A stretch of 33,045 nucleotides of DNA, taken from the NCBI GenBank assembly GCA_028687085.1, contig JAQUAU010000003.1, positions 1-33,045 of the forward strand. The letters are read 5' to 3'. Source of the DNA: Minisyncoccota bacterium (lineage in GTDB: Bacteria > Patescibacteriota > Minisyncoccia > Phycocordibacterales > Phycocordibacteraceae). This document shows, in pieces, positions 14,723 to 27,273 of the stretch. A program made the translations under genes and the position numbers. The stretch's first letter is position 1. Each line of letters starts with the position of its first letter. The notes under the pieces are model-generated. The model made no database searches and had not been told where the DNA came from. It worked only from the letters and a program-made list of their open reading frames with translations.

Positions 14723-15268
14723 ATGCTAAATCTTAAGCGGCTTAAGGAATTCGCGAAAACGGACGAATTCCGGGCTGAAGCGCAAGATGTCTTCTTCGAC
14801 GGGATGCAGGCCGGGTATGCAAGCAGCTCGAAGAAAGGGACCATCGTCGAACTGCCCGGATTCAAGCTGATTCCAGCGTACGTTTGTGGACCGTGGAAAG
14901 TCATCGACGGCTATCACGTTACGCCTCTTAGTCCGGCGAGCGGAGGCACCACAATTATCTCATACGAAATATCCATCGCCGCGGCAAAAAAGGACGTACC
15001 GGTATGGATGATGCAGTACTTCGGCTGGTACTACGAGGAAGTAATTCCATGCCTCAAAGCGGCTCTTCGCGAATCGTACGGAAAGAAGGAGTTCCGCGGC
15101 GGTCGCGGGCCTGATTTCTGGGAATCAAAATCGCCTGTGTTTCACTACACAAACAAATCGGATGTCTTTGAAAACACATTCGGGTGTTTCCGTGGCGAAG
15201 AATCTATTGAGACGCCAGGAGGTGCGACTATGGGTGTCCATCGCTATCAAGGCGGCCTCATGCTCTGA
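14723..15268 (+). CDS. DUF5680-like protein
   Basis: A 181-aa soluble protein. AGGAG 6 nt before the ATG at 14723 fixes the start; the longer frame from 14636 would overlap the -10. The C-terminal two thirds resemble DUF5680 as I remember it: a beta-rich region, PVWMMQYFGWYYEE followed by a helix with a leucine/alanine-rich stretch (IPCLKAALRES), FRGGRGPDFWE, and a C-terminal GEESIETPGGATMGVHRYQGG. In other bacteria DUF5680 is often joined to an XRE-type helix-turn-helix; none is present here. Function unknown. It has its own promoter and terminator and lies between two rpoD-tail remnants, so it looks like island cargo. Confidence 0.7.
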   Translation: MLNLKRLKEFAKTDEFRAEAQDVFFDGMQAGYASSSKKGTIVELPGFKLIPAYVCGPWKVIDGYHVTPLSPASGGTTIISYEISIAAAKKDVPVWMMQYFGWYYEEVIPCLKAALRESYGKKEFRGGRGPDFWESKSPVFHYTNKSDVFENTFGCFRGEESIETPGGATMGVHRYQGGLML

Positions 15269-15285
15269 ATGGAACACCGAATGAC

Positions 15286-15321
15286 AAAACGCGCGGGAGA
15301 TGGAATCCCCGCGCGTTTTTA
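15286..15321 (+). terminator. Terminator of the DUF5680 gene
   Basis: AAAACGCGCGGG / CCCGCGCGTTTT stem followed by TTATTT. The displaced rpoD tail begins 17 bp later. Confidence 0.9.
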
Positions 15322-15337
15322 TTTACATACGAAACAA

Positions 15338-15373
15338 TTAGTACGACTTCAGGTGGCGGGCTTTATCATGGGC
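15338..15373 (-). pseudogene. Displaced copy of the rpoD 3' end
   Basis: Minus-strand codons read HDKARHLKSY-stop, the same ten residues that end intact RpoD. The first three codons (CAT GAT AAA) are identical to the gene, but all seven codons after them differ only synonymously (GCC CGC CAC CTG AAG TCG TAC here; GCT AGA CAT CTC AAA AGC TAT in the gene). Upstream of the tail the similarity stops. The GC-rich codons here match the body of rpoD better than the codons now at its end, so this may be the original tail. Confidence 0.7.
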
Positions 15374-15377
15374 GACA

Positions 15378-15412
15378 TTGTTTTGTTATGAGCGGAGCGA
15401 ATTAGAAAACAA
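15378..15412. repeat. Small hairpin between the displaced and current rpoD ends
   Basis: TTGTTTT and AAAACAA arms around about 21 nt. Nothing else is seen in 15374-15420. Confidence 0.4.
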
Positions 15413-15435
15413 GAAGTTCACATGATAATGCTAGT

Positions 15436-16719
<1,284 letters not shown>

Positions 16720-16757
16720 GTGAAAATGAATTGGAAATAGAAACGAAAACCTCTGCA

Positions 16758-18461
16758 TTAGATCCCAAAGGCGGCGAGACGTGCTGAAAGTTTTGCACAC
16801 TCGTTTTGAGCATGAATGACTAGAGAGGCGTCCCCCGATGCCTCAGCTCTGCGTAAATCTGCTACCGCTTTCTGATATGCCTCGCGGATAACCGCTTCTT
16901 CAAAGGCATTAAGAAGCTCGTCTCCCGCCCCCTCCTCCGGATTCTCACCGAACGTCTGCTCTGCATAGAACAGAGCTGATTCCGGAGAAGTGACAGGCGG
17001 CAGGTCTTGAGCCTCAGTAATTCGACAATACTCTGATTTGACGCGCTCTGCAAGCGACGTCCCGGGGTAGGCGTGTATAACCGCTATAAGCTGCTCCCGA
17101 CGTAGCTCAACCGTCGAGCGTGCGGCCGACAAGGTTCGACCTTGAGAATTCGGGGTTAAGGTCGAACCTTGAGTGGCCGCCCCGGTATTTTTCGGCAATC
17201 GATTGAGCGATTCGCGGACAGCTTCATTTGAGAGACTGAGGGTCCGGGCGGTTGATTGTATGAAATGTTCGCGCTCCATCGGGCTCGGGATAGCCAAGAG
17301 TAGCGGAAGAACGATACCCTCGGCGAGTCGCAAGAGGCGATGCGGGTCGCGCTCCCCTTCAGCGAGCTCAGCGAGGAAGAACTCCACGATAGGCTTCGCC
17401 TCGGTCACCCGCTTCGCGAAATCCTTCGGGTCTTCACTGATAAGATCGGCTGGGTCCTTGCCTTTCGGCAAACGCGCAGCCTTGACCCGCAGCCCGAGGG
17501 TGAGCGCGAGTGCCGCCGAGCGCGCGGTGGCCTTGAGCCCCGCCGGATCAGCGTCAAGGACGAGCATCAGGTTCTCGCTGAAGCGCTTCATCAGAGCGAG
17601 ATGCCTCTCGGAGAGCGCGGTACCCGAGAGTGCGATGGCGTTGCTGAAGCCGGCCTGATGCGCATGAATGACATCTATCTGCCCTTCTACGAGCATGGTG
17701 AACTTGCGCACGCGTATCGCCTCTTTCGCCATATCCATGCCGAAGAGGACCTCTGACTTGTGATAGAGCTCGGTCTCGGGACTGTTAAGATACTTCGCCT
17801 GTTCGTCGGCTGCGAGAGCTCGGCCGGTGAAGCCGACCACGCGCCCGGCAGCGTCGCGTATCGGGAAGATAAGCCGATTGCGGAAGCGATCGTAGTAGGT
17901 GCCTGGCTTGCCGTCGGCCTCTTTAACGAGCCCCGCCGCAAGCATCTCGGGCACCGTGAAGCCCTCGGCCGTGAGCGCCTCCAAGAGGGCGCGCCACGCC
18001 TCAGGCGCGTAACCGAGCCGCCATGCAATGATGGTTTCTGGAGTGAGCCCGCGACTCTTCGCATAGGCCTCAGCAGGACTCCCGGCGAGCTTGCCTGCGT
18101 ACCACTCGCTCGCGCGACTGATGAGCGCGCGCATCCGATCTATCTTCGATGCTTCTTCTTTACTCCTCCCTCCCGAATATTCGATAGTCACACCTGCCTT
18201 CTCGGCGAGGATCTTCATTGCACCCTTGAAATCCACCCCCTCCACTTTTTCAATAAAAGAAAATCCATCGCCGCCGAGTCCACACCCGAAGCAGTGCCAG
18301 CTCCCGCGCTCCGCGCTCACGTGAAAGGAGCCGGTCTTTTCTTTATGAAATGGGCAGAGCCCCACCATGCTCCGCCCCGCGCGGCGCAGCTTCACATAGG
18401 GCGCAATGATGTCCTGGATGTTCAGCCTTTCCTTTATCTCCGCCACCGTGTCCTTCGCCAT
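16758..18461 (-). CDS. dnaG: DNA primase
   Basis: 567-aa primase that makes RNA primers for replication. The zinc-binding domain has C36-x2-H39 and C57-x2-C60 (CPFHKEKTGSF...WHCFGC). The catalytic core carries FRNRLIFPIRDAAGRVVGFTGR, and the TOPRIM domain starts MLVEGQIDVIHA (about residue 255) with LVLDADPAG. A shorter, divergent C-terminal helicase-binding region follows. A palindrome at 17122-17180 is translated as GAATQGSTLTPNSQGRTLSA in the linker before that region. The start at 18461 follows a -10 box by 9 nt. It lies between rpoC and rpoD, a macromolecular-synthesis-type arrangement. Confidence 0.96.
   Translation of the reverse strand: MAKDTVAEIKERLNIQDIIAPYVKLRRAGRSMVGLCPFHKEKTGSFHVSAERGSWHCFGCGLGGDGFSFIEKVEGVDFKGAMKILAEKAGVTIEYSGGRSKEEASKIDRMRALISRASEWYAGKLAGSPAEAYAKSRGLTPETIIAWRLGYAPEAWRALLEALTAEGFTVPEMLAAGLVKEADGKPGTYYDRFRNRLIFPIRDAAGRVVGFTGRALAADEQAKYLNSPETELYHKSEVLFGMDMAKEAIRVRKFTMLVEGQIDVIHAHQAGFSNAIALSGTALSERHLALMKRFSENLMLVLDADPAGLKATARSAALALTLGLRVKAARLPKGKDPADLISEDPKDFAKRVTEAKPIVEFFLAELAEGERDPHRLLRLAEGIVLPLLLAIPSPMEREHFIQSTARTLSLSNEAVRESLNRLPKNTGAATQGSTLTPNSQGRTLSAARSTVELRREQLIAVIHAYPGTSLAERVKSEYCRITEAQDLPPVTSPESALFYAEQTFGENPEEGAGDELLNAFEEAVIREAYQKAVADLRRAEASGDASLVIHAQNECAKLSARLAAFGI
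17122..17180. repeat. Nested palindrome in dnaG
   Basis: Outer arms GCGGCC (17122-17127) and GGCCGC (17175-17180); inner arms CAAGGTTCGACCTT (17130-17143) and its perfect complement (17158-17171). Each inner arm is itself AAGGT/ACCTT-palindromic. In frame, in the linker-coding part of dnaG. Confidence 0.85.
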
Positions 18462-18470
18462 AATGAATTG

Positions 18471-18476
18471 ATTCTA
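18471..18476 (-). promoter_or_regulatory. -10 box of dnaG, leaderless
   Basis: TAGAAT on the minus strand ends 9 nt before the ATG at 18461. TTTGTT about 16 bp upstream is a weak -35 inside the rpoC terminator's U-tract. Confidence 0.5.
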
Positions 18477-18490
18477 CCTCGCCAGAGGGG

Positions 18491-18520
18491 TTAACAAAAA
18501 CCGCCCTTTCGAGCGGTTTG
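18491..18520 (-). terminator. Terminator of rpoBC
   Basis: On the minus strand AAACCGCTC-GAAA-GGGCGGTTT followed by TTGTT. It sits between the rpoC stop (18542) and dnaG, so dnaG-rpoD is probably a separate transcript. Confidence 0.8.
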
Positions 18521-18541
18521 TGTTTTGTAAAATTCTTGAAC

Positions 18542-21500
18542 TTAGAGTCCGCGAGGGACACGCGGGGCGAACGAGGTCGTGCGTGACTCGTAGCTAGCCG
18601 GTGCCGGGCGCTCAGCCTGAAGCTTCGCGATGTGCGCATGCTTCTTAGAGCCCGCAAAGCCAGTGCCCGAGGGAATCAGGCGGCCGAGAATGACGTTCTC
18701 TTTGAGACCGCGCAGACGATCCACCGAGCCGCGAAGTGCAGCATTGATGAGAATCTTCGTTGTCTGCTCGAAAGATGCGGCCGAGAGGAAGGAGCGGCGA
18801 GAGAGAGCGCTCTCCTTGATGCCGAGCACGATCTCGTGCGCCTTCGGCGCAATCTTGCCGGCGTCCTCCATCTCCTTGATCGACTTCGCGAACTCCCAGT
18901 CTTCGACAACGTCGCCGACCGAGTAGTCGGTATCGCCTGCGTCGCTTATCTTCACGCGCGAGAACATCTGCTTCACCACGACCTCCAAGTGCTTGCGAGA
19001 AACCGGTGCGCCCTGGAGCTCATAGATCTTCGACGCCTCGGTGATGATGTACTCCTGCACCAGCGCGCGACCTGCGTACTCGAAGAGATCATCGAGGTCG
19101 GCAGAACCGTCGGTGAGGATCTGACCCTTCACCACCTTGTCGCCCTCCTTCACCAAGGGCACGCGCGGATACGGCGCGAGGTATTCGAAGGACGAACCGT
19201 CCTTCTTGCCCTGCCCTGCCTCCGGAGCGACCACGATGACTTTCTCGCGACCCTCTTCTTTAATTTCAGTGACCAAGCCGTCAGTCTTGCTGATAACAGC
19301 CGGGTTCTTCGGCGAGCGCTTCTCAAACACTTCTTCGACGCGAGGGAGACCGCTGGTGATATCGCCACCAACTGAGGCCACACCGCCGGCGTGGAAGGTG
19401 CGCATCGTGAGCTGAGTGCCCGGCTCACCGATAGCCTGTGCCGCGACCGTGCCGACCGCTTCGCCGAGATCGACGATCTCTTGTGTCGTGAGGTCCATAC
19501 CGTAGCAGGTCTGACAGACGCCGTAGCGCGTCTCGCAGGACATCGGAGAGCGCGAGACGATAGTGCTCACTGTCGACGCTGCGAGCGCATCGGCATCGAG
19601 AATCGAGAGATAGTGCCCCTTCTTGAAGAGGACGGTGCCGTCAGCATCCTTCGCATCCTCGGCGAGCACGCGCCCGCGGAGCGCCTCAGCGTAGTTGATC
19701 TGGATGCCAGAAGCAGAGACGCGATTAATCTTCACGCCGCGCTTGGTGCCGCAGTCTGCCTCAGTCACGATAGAGTCTTGTGCAACGTCGAAGAGGCGGC
19801 GCGTGAGATAGCCGGCCTTCGCGGTGCCGAGCGCTGTGTCGGTGAGGCCCTTGCGTGCACCGTGTGTGGACATGAAGTACTCGATCGGATTCAACCCCTC
19901 GATCATCGAGGAGATAATCGGCACCTCGATCGTCTTGCCAGAGGTGTCCTGAATGAGACCCTTCATACCGGCCATCTGAGTGAGGTTACCCAAGGTACCG
20001 CGAGCGCCGGACTTCACCATGTCGGCGACGGAGCCCATCGGGTCGAGCTGTGCGGCAACCTTCTCTTCCACGGCCTGCTTCGTGCCCTGCCAGATCTCGA
20101 TTGCCATGCGGCGCTTCTCCTCTTCAGAGAGGAGGCCGTTCTGATAATCTGCTTCAATCTTAGCGACCTTCGTTACTGCTTCGTCGATGATGCCAGCCTT
20201 CTCCTTCGGGACCGAGACGTCGTCGATAGCCCAGGAGATGCCCGAGCGCGTCGCATAGTCGAAGCCGAAGCGCTTCACCTTATTCACGATGTTCGGCACT
20301 GCGTCGATGCCGTAGCGACTGATGCAGTCGGTCACGATGCGCGCAAGCACTTTTTTCGTTATCGTTTCATTCACATATGGGTAGTCGGCAGGAAGAACCG
20401 TGTTGAAGAGGAGTCGACCGACGGTCGTCTCAAACGGATGGTTCTCAAACTGTGCATACTTCTCCTTGCCTTCAACCGGCAGGACGTTAATCTTGGCGCG
20501 ACGGTCGATCGCATCATACTCAGACGCGAGAATAGCTGCGTTTGGCGAAGCGAAATATTCGCCCTCGCCCCTCACCTTGTCCACGGCCTTGGTGAGCCAA
20601 TAGACACCGAGGATAATGTCGAGCGGCTTCCCGGTGAGCACAATCATGTCGCCCGAGCCCGGCTTGAGGATGTTCTTGTTGGCGCTCATGATGTTCGCCG
20701 CTTCCCACTGCGCCTCTTCAGAGAGCGGGACGTGCACGGCCATCTGGTCGCCGTCGAAGTCCGCGTTGAAGGCGTTACAGACGAGCGGATGGAGCTGGAT
20801 CGCGTCACCCTCGATGAGTCGCGGGCGGAATGCCTGGATGCCCTGACGGTGCAGGGTCGGTGCGCGGTTGAGGAGGACGTGCTTGCCCTTAATCGCCTCT
20901 TCAAGCAGCTCCCACACTTCGGCGACACCGTCTTCGATCAAGCGGCCTGCGCCGCGAATGTTGAACGCGAGTTCGCGTTCGAGAAGCCCACTGATGACGA
21001 ATGGGCGGAAGAGCTCCAAGGCCATGTGCTTGGGCAGACCGCATTCATCGAGTTCGAGGTCCGGACCGACGACGATCACGGAGCGACCAGAGTAGTCGAC
21101 GCGCTTACCGAGCAGGTTCTGGCGGAAGTAGCCCTGCTTACCCTTCAGGTAGTCAGCAAGCGACTTGAGTGGACGACGCTGGGCCATCGTCATCGCGCCG
21201 GCAGAGGCGCCCGACTTGCGGATCGAGTTGTCCAGAAGCGCGTCAACAGCCTCTTGGAGGATGCGCTTCTCATTGCGCAGGATCACCTCCGGCGCATGGA
21301 TGTCGATGAGTTTCTTCAAACGGTTGTTGCGGTTGATGACGCGGCGATAGAGGTCGTTCACGTCGCTCGTCGCGTGACGACCGCCTTCAAGGGCGACCAT
21401 CGGGCGAAGCGCCGGCGGGATGACCGGGATGCGCGTGAGGAAGAGCCACTCGGGACGCACGCCAGAGGCGATGAGCCCAGCGATAAGCGACAGGCGCTTC

Positions 21501-22264
21501 GCGAGCTTCTCGCGCTCGGCGGCGCCGGCGTGCTCGTAGCGCGCCGAGAGCGTCTTCTCGAGCTCCTTGAGGTCGAGCTTGGTGAAGATGTCATAAATAG
21601 CTTCGGCGCCGATGCGAGCCTCGAAGAGGCCACCGTACTTCACCGAGAAGCGGTGATACTCGAGCTCGTCGAGCACTTTTCCAACCACAACTCCTTCAAT
21701 TTCGGCCTTGGTGAGGGTCATCTTCTCTTTGAGCGCATCGCGCTCTTTATCAGAGCCGAGCGACTTGTACTTGGACTTGTATTCGCTCTCGAGCTCGGTC
21801 AAGAGGCGCTTCTTCTCTTCATCGGCAATCTTGGTGATGATGTAGCCCGCGAAGTAGACGACCTTCTCGATGTCGGTCGCGGATGCGCCAAGGAGCAAAG
21901 CCATGCGGCTCGGCACGGAGCGCAAGAACCAGATATGCGCGACCGGCGTGCAGAGCTCGATGTGGCCCATGCGTTCGCGGCGCACGATTGAGCGCGTGAT
22001 CTCGACACCGCACTTGTCGCAGACGATGCCCTTGTAGCGGATGCCTTTGTACTTGCCGCAGTAACACTCGTAATCCTTTTCAGGACCGAAGATCTTCTCG
22101 TCGAAGAGCCCGTGCTTCTCGGAGCGCTGGGTGCGGTAGTTGATGGTCTCCGGCTTGGTGACTTCGCCACTGGACCACGCGAGAATGCGTTCCGGACTCG
22201 CGAGCGCGAGACGGAGTCCGTTCCAGGTGTCCTTCGGAGGGAGTTTGCGAGGGGTGAATGCCAT
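18542..22264 (-). CDS. rpoC: RNA polymerase subunit beta'
   Basis: 1240-aa catalytic subunit, shorter than the roughly 1400 aa of E. coli. The N-terminal zinc site CYCGKYKGIRYKGIVCDKC (about residues 66-86), the magnesium site NADFDGDQMAVH (about 496-507), RRPLKSLADYLKGKQGYFRQNLLGKRVDYSGRSV (in 20-residue parts) and the trigger-loop region GEPGTQLTMRTFHAGG are intact. The second zinc site (CETRYGVCQTCYG) is also present. It starts 25 bp after rpoB and ends before a terminator. Confidence 0.98.
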   Translation of the reverse strand: MAFTPRKLPPKDTWNGLRLALASPERILAWSSGEVTKPETINYRTQRSEKHGLFDEKIFGPEKDYECYCGKYKGIRYKGIVCDKCGVEITRSIVRRERMGHIELCTPVAHIWFLRSVPSRMALLLGASATDIEKVVYFAGYIITKIADEEKKRLLTELESEYKSKYKSLGSDKERDALKEKMTLTKAEIEGVVVGKVLDELEYHRFSVKYGGLFEARIGAEAIYDIFTKLDLKELEKTLSARYEHAGAAEREKLAKRLSLIAGLIASGVRPEWLFLTRIPVIPPALRPMVALEGGRHATSDVNDLYRRVINRNNRLKKLIDIHAPEVILRNEKRILQEAVDALLDNSIRKSGASAGAMTMAQRRPLKSLADYLKGKQGYFRQNLLGKRVDYSGRSVIVVGPDLELDECGLPKHMALELFRPFVISGLLERELAFNIRGAGRLIEDGVAEVWELLEEAIKGKHVLLNRAPTLHRQGIQAFRPRLIEGDAIQLHPLVCNAFNADFDGDQMAVHVPLSEEAQWEAANIMSANKNILKPGSGDMIVLTGKPLDIILGVYWLTKAVDKVRGEGEYFASPNAAILASEYDAIDRRAKINVLPVEGKEKYAQFENHPFETTVGRLLFNTVLPADYPYVNETITKKVLARIVTDCISRYGIDAVPNIVNKVKRFGFDYATRSGISWAIDDVSVPKEKAGIIDEAVTKVAKIEADYQNGLLSEEEKRRMAIEIWQGTKQAVEEKVAAQLDPMGSVADMVKSGARGTLGNLTQMAGMKGLIQDTSGKTIEVPIISSMIEGLNPIEYFMSTHGARKGLTDTALGTAKAGYLTRRLFDVAQDSIVTEADCGTKRGVKINRVSASGIQINYAEALRGRVLAEDAKDADGTVLFKKGHYLSILDADALAASTVSTIVSRSPMSCETRYGVCQTCYGMDLTTQEIVDLGEAVGTVAAQAIGEPGTQLTMRTFHAGGVASVGGDITSGLPRVEEVFEKRSPKNPAVISKTDGLVTEIKEEGREKVIVVAPEAGQGKKDGSSFEYLAPYPRVPLVKEGDKVVKGQILTDGSADLDDLFEYAGRALVQEYIITEASKIYELQGAPVSRKHLEVVVKQMFSRVKISDAGDTDYSVGDVVEDWEFAKSIKEMEDAGKIAPKAHEIVLGIKESALSRRSFLSAASFEQTTKILINAALRGSVDRLRGLKENVILGRLIPSGTGFAGSKKHAHIAKLQAERPAPASYESRTTSFAPRVPRGL

Positions 22265-22289
22265 AAAGGAAGAGTTCAGGATTAATAAA

Positions 22290-25475
<3,186 letters not shown>

Positions 25476-25697
25476 GTCGTGGTGGCTGAAGTGGATAAGT
25501 AATCGCCCAACTAAACATATATAAATGCGAACGCACGGAAATAAATCCGCTTGCGCTTATGCGTTTTTCTCTGTGTTCCCGTATGAATCTGCCCTTCCCG
25601 CCCTCCAGTACTCAGTCGTATCTAATACCTCCAACCTATCACCCCCCGCCTTTTCCTGCAACCCCCGAAAACAGGGGTGGGGATAAGCGAAATAGGA
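25476..25697. other. Intergenic region upstream of rpoB
   Basis: No gene is supported. It holds a weak -10-like TATATA around 25517-25523 for rpoB (minus strand), a small ACCCC...GGGGT hairpin at about 25661-25678 and a pyrimidine-rich stretch at 25570-25660. I found no third trmD-tail copy here. Confidence 0.5.
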
Positions 25698-25726
25698 TAA
25701 AAAGACGGACCCGTCACCGGGTCCGT
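25698..25726 (-). terminator. Terminator of the two-helix 235-aa gene
   Basis: ACGGACCCG (25705-25713), loop TCAC, CGGGTCCGT (25718-25726). On the minus strand it is followed by CTTTTTATCC. Confidence 0.9.
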
Positions 25727-25746
25727 TCAAGCAAACTGATTGATAC

Positions 25747-26454
25747 CTATGCTGTTGCCGCTTCGGGCGACTTCTTCGAATGGACATCAATGGCGTGCTG
25801 TGCAATCTCGAAGTATTTGTCGTAGCCGCCTGATGCGAGCCCGATTCGATGCAGTGTGTTGTAACGCCTGGTGAATTCAGCTTTCGAATTTCCTGCCAAT
25901 ATCTGCATCCGTTCCCGGTGCTCAGGAGACTTGGCTGACCTCACTCCTTCTTCCAGTCGGAGTACTTCTGCAGCGCAATCTACGAGAATACTGGTGCCGA
26001 TCTGCCTTATTGCTTCATCGTCGGTGTCAGGCAGTAGTAGTTCGAAACTTGCAGAAGTCCAACTACGTGCAAGATCAAGATGTTCGCAGAAATCAACGGC
26101 ATGAGAAATTGTCGCGTCGTCCACCTCTTCGGCCTTTCCTTCAAGAGCCCCGAGTATCACCATGGAGGCCATCGCGAGAAACACCGCCTGTGGTAGGTGC
26201 ACGAACCAGTTCCCCATTCCTTCCTTGTCAGTCACGACGCCCCATACGACAAAGCCGAGAAGAACGAGAAGAACGAGAAGCATCATAGCGAAGCCCAGGA
26301 AACTTCTGTTTCTGTTCCTCCGTTTGTTTTCGACGATTTGCATCGCCGTCCTAACCGGATTGCTGCCGCCGCTGCGCATCCACGCGCGCTCGAAGAGTGG
26401 TGAGATCGTACGCTGGCGACCAAGCTTGGCTAGATATTCAATTGAAATGCCCAT
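25747..26454 (-). CDS. Membrane protein with two helices, 235 aa, unrecognised
   Basis: Opens with a basic region (residues 1-49), then two hydrophobic helices (FLGFAMMLLVLLVLLGFVVWGVV and AVFLAMASMVILGAL). A cytoplasmic-looking, helix-rich, charged C-terminal half follows (about 110-235; HAVDFCEHLDLARSW, LRLEEGVRSAKSPEHRERM). AAGGAG 10-15 nt before the ATG is a good Shine-Dalgarno site. It has its own terminator. The leader contains hairpins (see 26470-26550). It lies immediately beyond the displaced trmD tail, in a region with island character. No family recognised. Confidence 0.75.
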   Translation of the reverse strand: MGISIEYLAKLGRQRTISPLFERAWMRSGGSNPVRTAMQIVENKRRNRNRSFLGFAMMLLVLLVLLGFVVWGVVTDKEGMGNWFVHLPQAVFLAMASMVILGALEGKAEEVDDATISHAVDFCEHLDLARSWTSASFELLLPDTDDEAIRQIGTSILVDCAAEVLRLEEGVRSAKSPEHRERMQILAGNSKAEFTRRYNTLHRIGLASGGYDKYFEIAQHAIDVHSKKSPEAATA

Positions 26455-26469
26455 GATAAAGAACTCCTT

Positions 26470-26552
26470 TTACCTTAAATAGACCATCCGTGGTCGAGCG
26501 AAGGAGGCGTCCGTGCCTCACTGTACTTCGGGTTTCCGGCCCGAATCACAGC
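26470..26552 (-). promoter_or_regulatory. Structured leader of the 235-aa membrane protein gene
   Basis: On the minus strand: CTGT-GA-TTCGGG / CCCGAA-GT-ACAG (imperfect 10-bp stem, about 26522-26552), then GAGGC/GCCTC (about 26506-26521), then the CTCCTTCGCTCGACC sequence that resembles the window's repeated hairpin motifs. Could be a regulatory leader; no known riboswitch class is recognised. Confidence 0.35.
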
Positions 26553-26623
26553 TTTTCATCACTCACCCGTGCTCTAAGGCAAAGCAGTAGGCACCTCCCT
26601 TGTACCACATTTCTTTATTAAAG

Positions 26624-26683
26624 CTATTTCTCCTTCCTCCAGGCATCAATCTTGGCGTGATGGCCAGTTTGAAGGACCGCATG
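26624..26683 (-). pseudogene. Displaced copy of the trmD 3' end
   Basis: On the minus strand codons read VLQTGHHAKIDAWRKEK-stop, against VLQTGHHANIDKWREKR-stop at the end of the intact trmD (12 of 17 residues identical). The stretch coding QTGHHA differs at only a few third positions. Upstream of the valine the similarity ends at the 26681-26720 palindrome. It is the second case here of a gene's 3' end being duplicated beyond inserted DNA. Confidence 0.7.
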
Positions 26684-26720
26684 TTCCATAAGTAATGCGG
26701 TCGCACATGACATGGAACAT
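26681..26720. repeat. Palindrome with the PaaX-1 repeat core beside the trmD remnant
   Basis: ATGTTCCAT / ATGGAACAT arms; read on the minus strand the centre is GTGCGACCGCAT, 12 bases identical to the core of repeat B (7369-7406). A solo site, with no PaaX-like gene next to it. Confidence 0.7.
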
Positions 26721-26727
26721 CGATGTC

Positions 26728-26757
26728 TCAATTTTTGTCCTATAGGACAAAAATTGA
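26728..26757. repeat. Perfect 30-bp palindrome
   Basis: TCAATTTTTGTCCTA joined directly to its reverse complement, no loop. Could be an operator or the end of an element. Confidence 0.85.
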
Positions 26758-26770
26758 TACAAGCGGTATG

Positions 26771-26800
26771 CCCTTATTTTGACGGTCGGCAAAATAAGGG
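26771..26800. repeat. Palindrome with GACC core
   Basis: CCCTTATTTT and AAAATAAGGG arms (10 bp, perfect). On the minus strand the centre is GCCGACCGTC, close to the E/F core GCCGACCGGT. Confidence 0.75.
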
Positions 26801-26825
26801 AAAACGACTTCCCCACTTTGGATAA

Positions 26826-26856
26826 AACAAAACCGCCCCGATGTTCCGGGGCGGCG
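26826..26856 (-). terminator. Terminator of the 124-aa gene
   Basis: On the minus strand CCGCCCCG-GAACAT-CGGGGCGG followed by TTTTGTTTT; 17 bp after the stop. Confidence 0.9.
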
Positions 26857-26872
26857 CGGTTGTTGCGCGTGG

Positions 26873-27247
26873 CTAACGCGCGAGGGCAAGGGTAAAGGTT
26901 ATCTCGTTTTCTTTGGCCGTCATTGTGACCAGTATTCCCTTTTCAGAGTTTCGGACCGCGTCTTCGAAACAGAGGAGGAGTTGAGAACACTGGCAACGTT
27001 TGAATTCCTCCTCGAGACACTTGGCAAGATGGTAGTTATATTGCCAGTCGAACGACCCGAGCTTGAGGTGAAGATCCTTCGAGGTCGTCACCAGCGTGAA
27101 TTGCTCTCTCGAAGTCACGTCATCGATATACGTCCGATAAACCCGCGACTTATGTTCCAACGCTTCGGTCATACCTTTCCAGACCCACCACAGATGGGAG
27201 TTCTTATCTGCCGGGGGATTGGCGGTCGACAGTACTACTGTATGCAT
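26873..27247 (-). CDS. Unrecognised 124-aa protein between trmD and its displaced tail
   Basis: Soluble, starting MHTVVLSTANPPADKNSHLW. AAGGAG 6-11 nt before the ATG fixes the start at 27247; the longer TTG frame runs through the end of trmD and is not credible. The C-terminal half has a helix with cysteines (AKCLEEEFKRCQCSQLLLCF) and ends in a strand pair (GILVTMTAKENEITFTLALA). I recognise no motif. It has its own terminator and sits wholly inside the segment between the intact and displaced trmD ends, so it is likely cargo of the inserted DNA. Confidence 0.75.
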   Translation of the reverse strand: MHTVVLSTANPPADKNSHLWWVWKGMTEALEHKSRVYRTYIDDVTSREQFTLVTTSKDLHLKLGSFDWQYNYHLAKCLEEEFKRCQCSQLLLCFEDAVRNSEKGILVTMTAKENEITFTLALAR

Positions 27248-27273
27248 TACATTCTCCTTGGACCCGCAGTAAC

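Noticed and set aside
19391..21991. An 866-codon open frame antisense to rpoC
   Set aside because: It mirrors rpoC codon bias (GC-rich, few stops in that antisense frame), is rich in His/Arg/Asp with no domain, and rpoC itself is unmistakable.
26624..26713. A 30-aa gene MSCATALLMEHAVLQTGHH... at the trmD remnant
   Set aside because: Its only similarity is to the TrmD C-terminus and its upstream part is the palindrome; better explained as a displaced tail.
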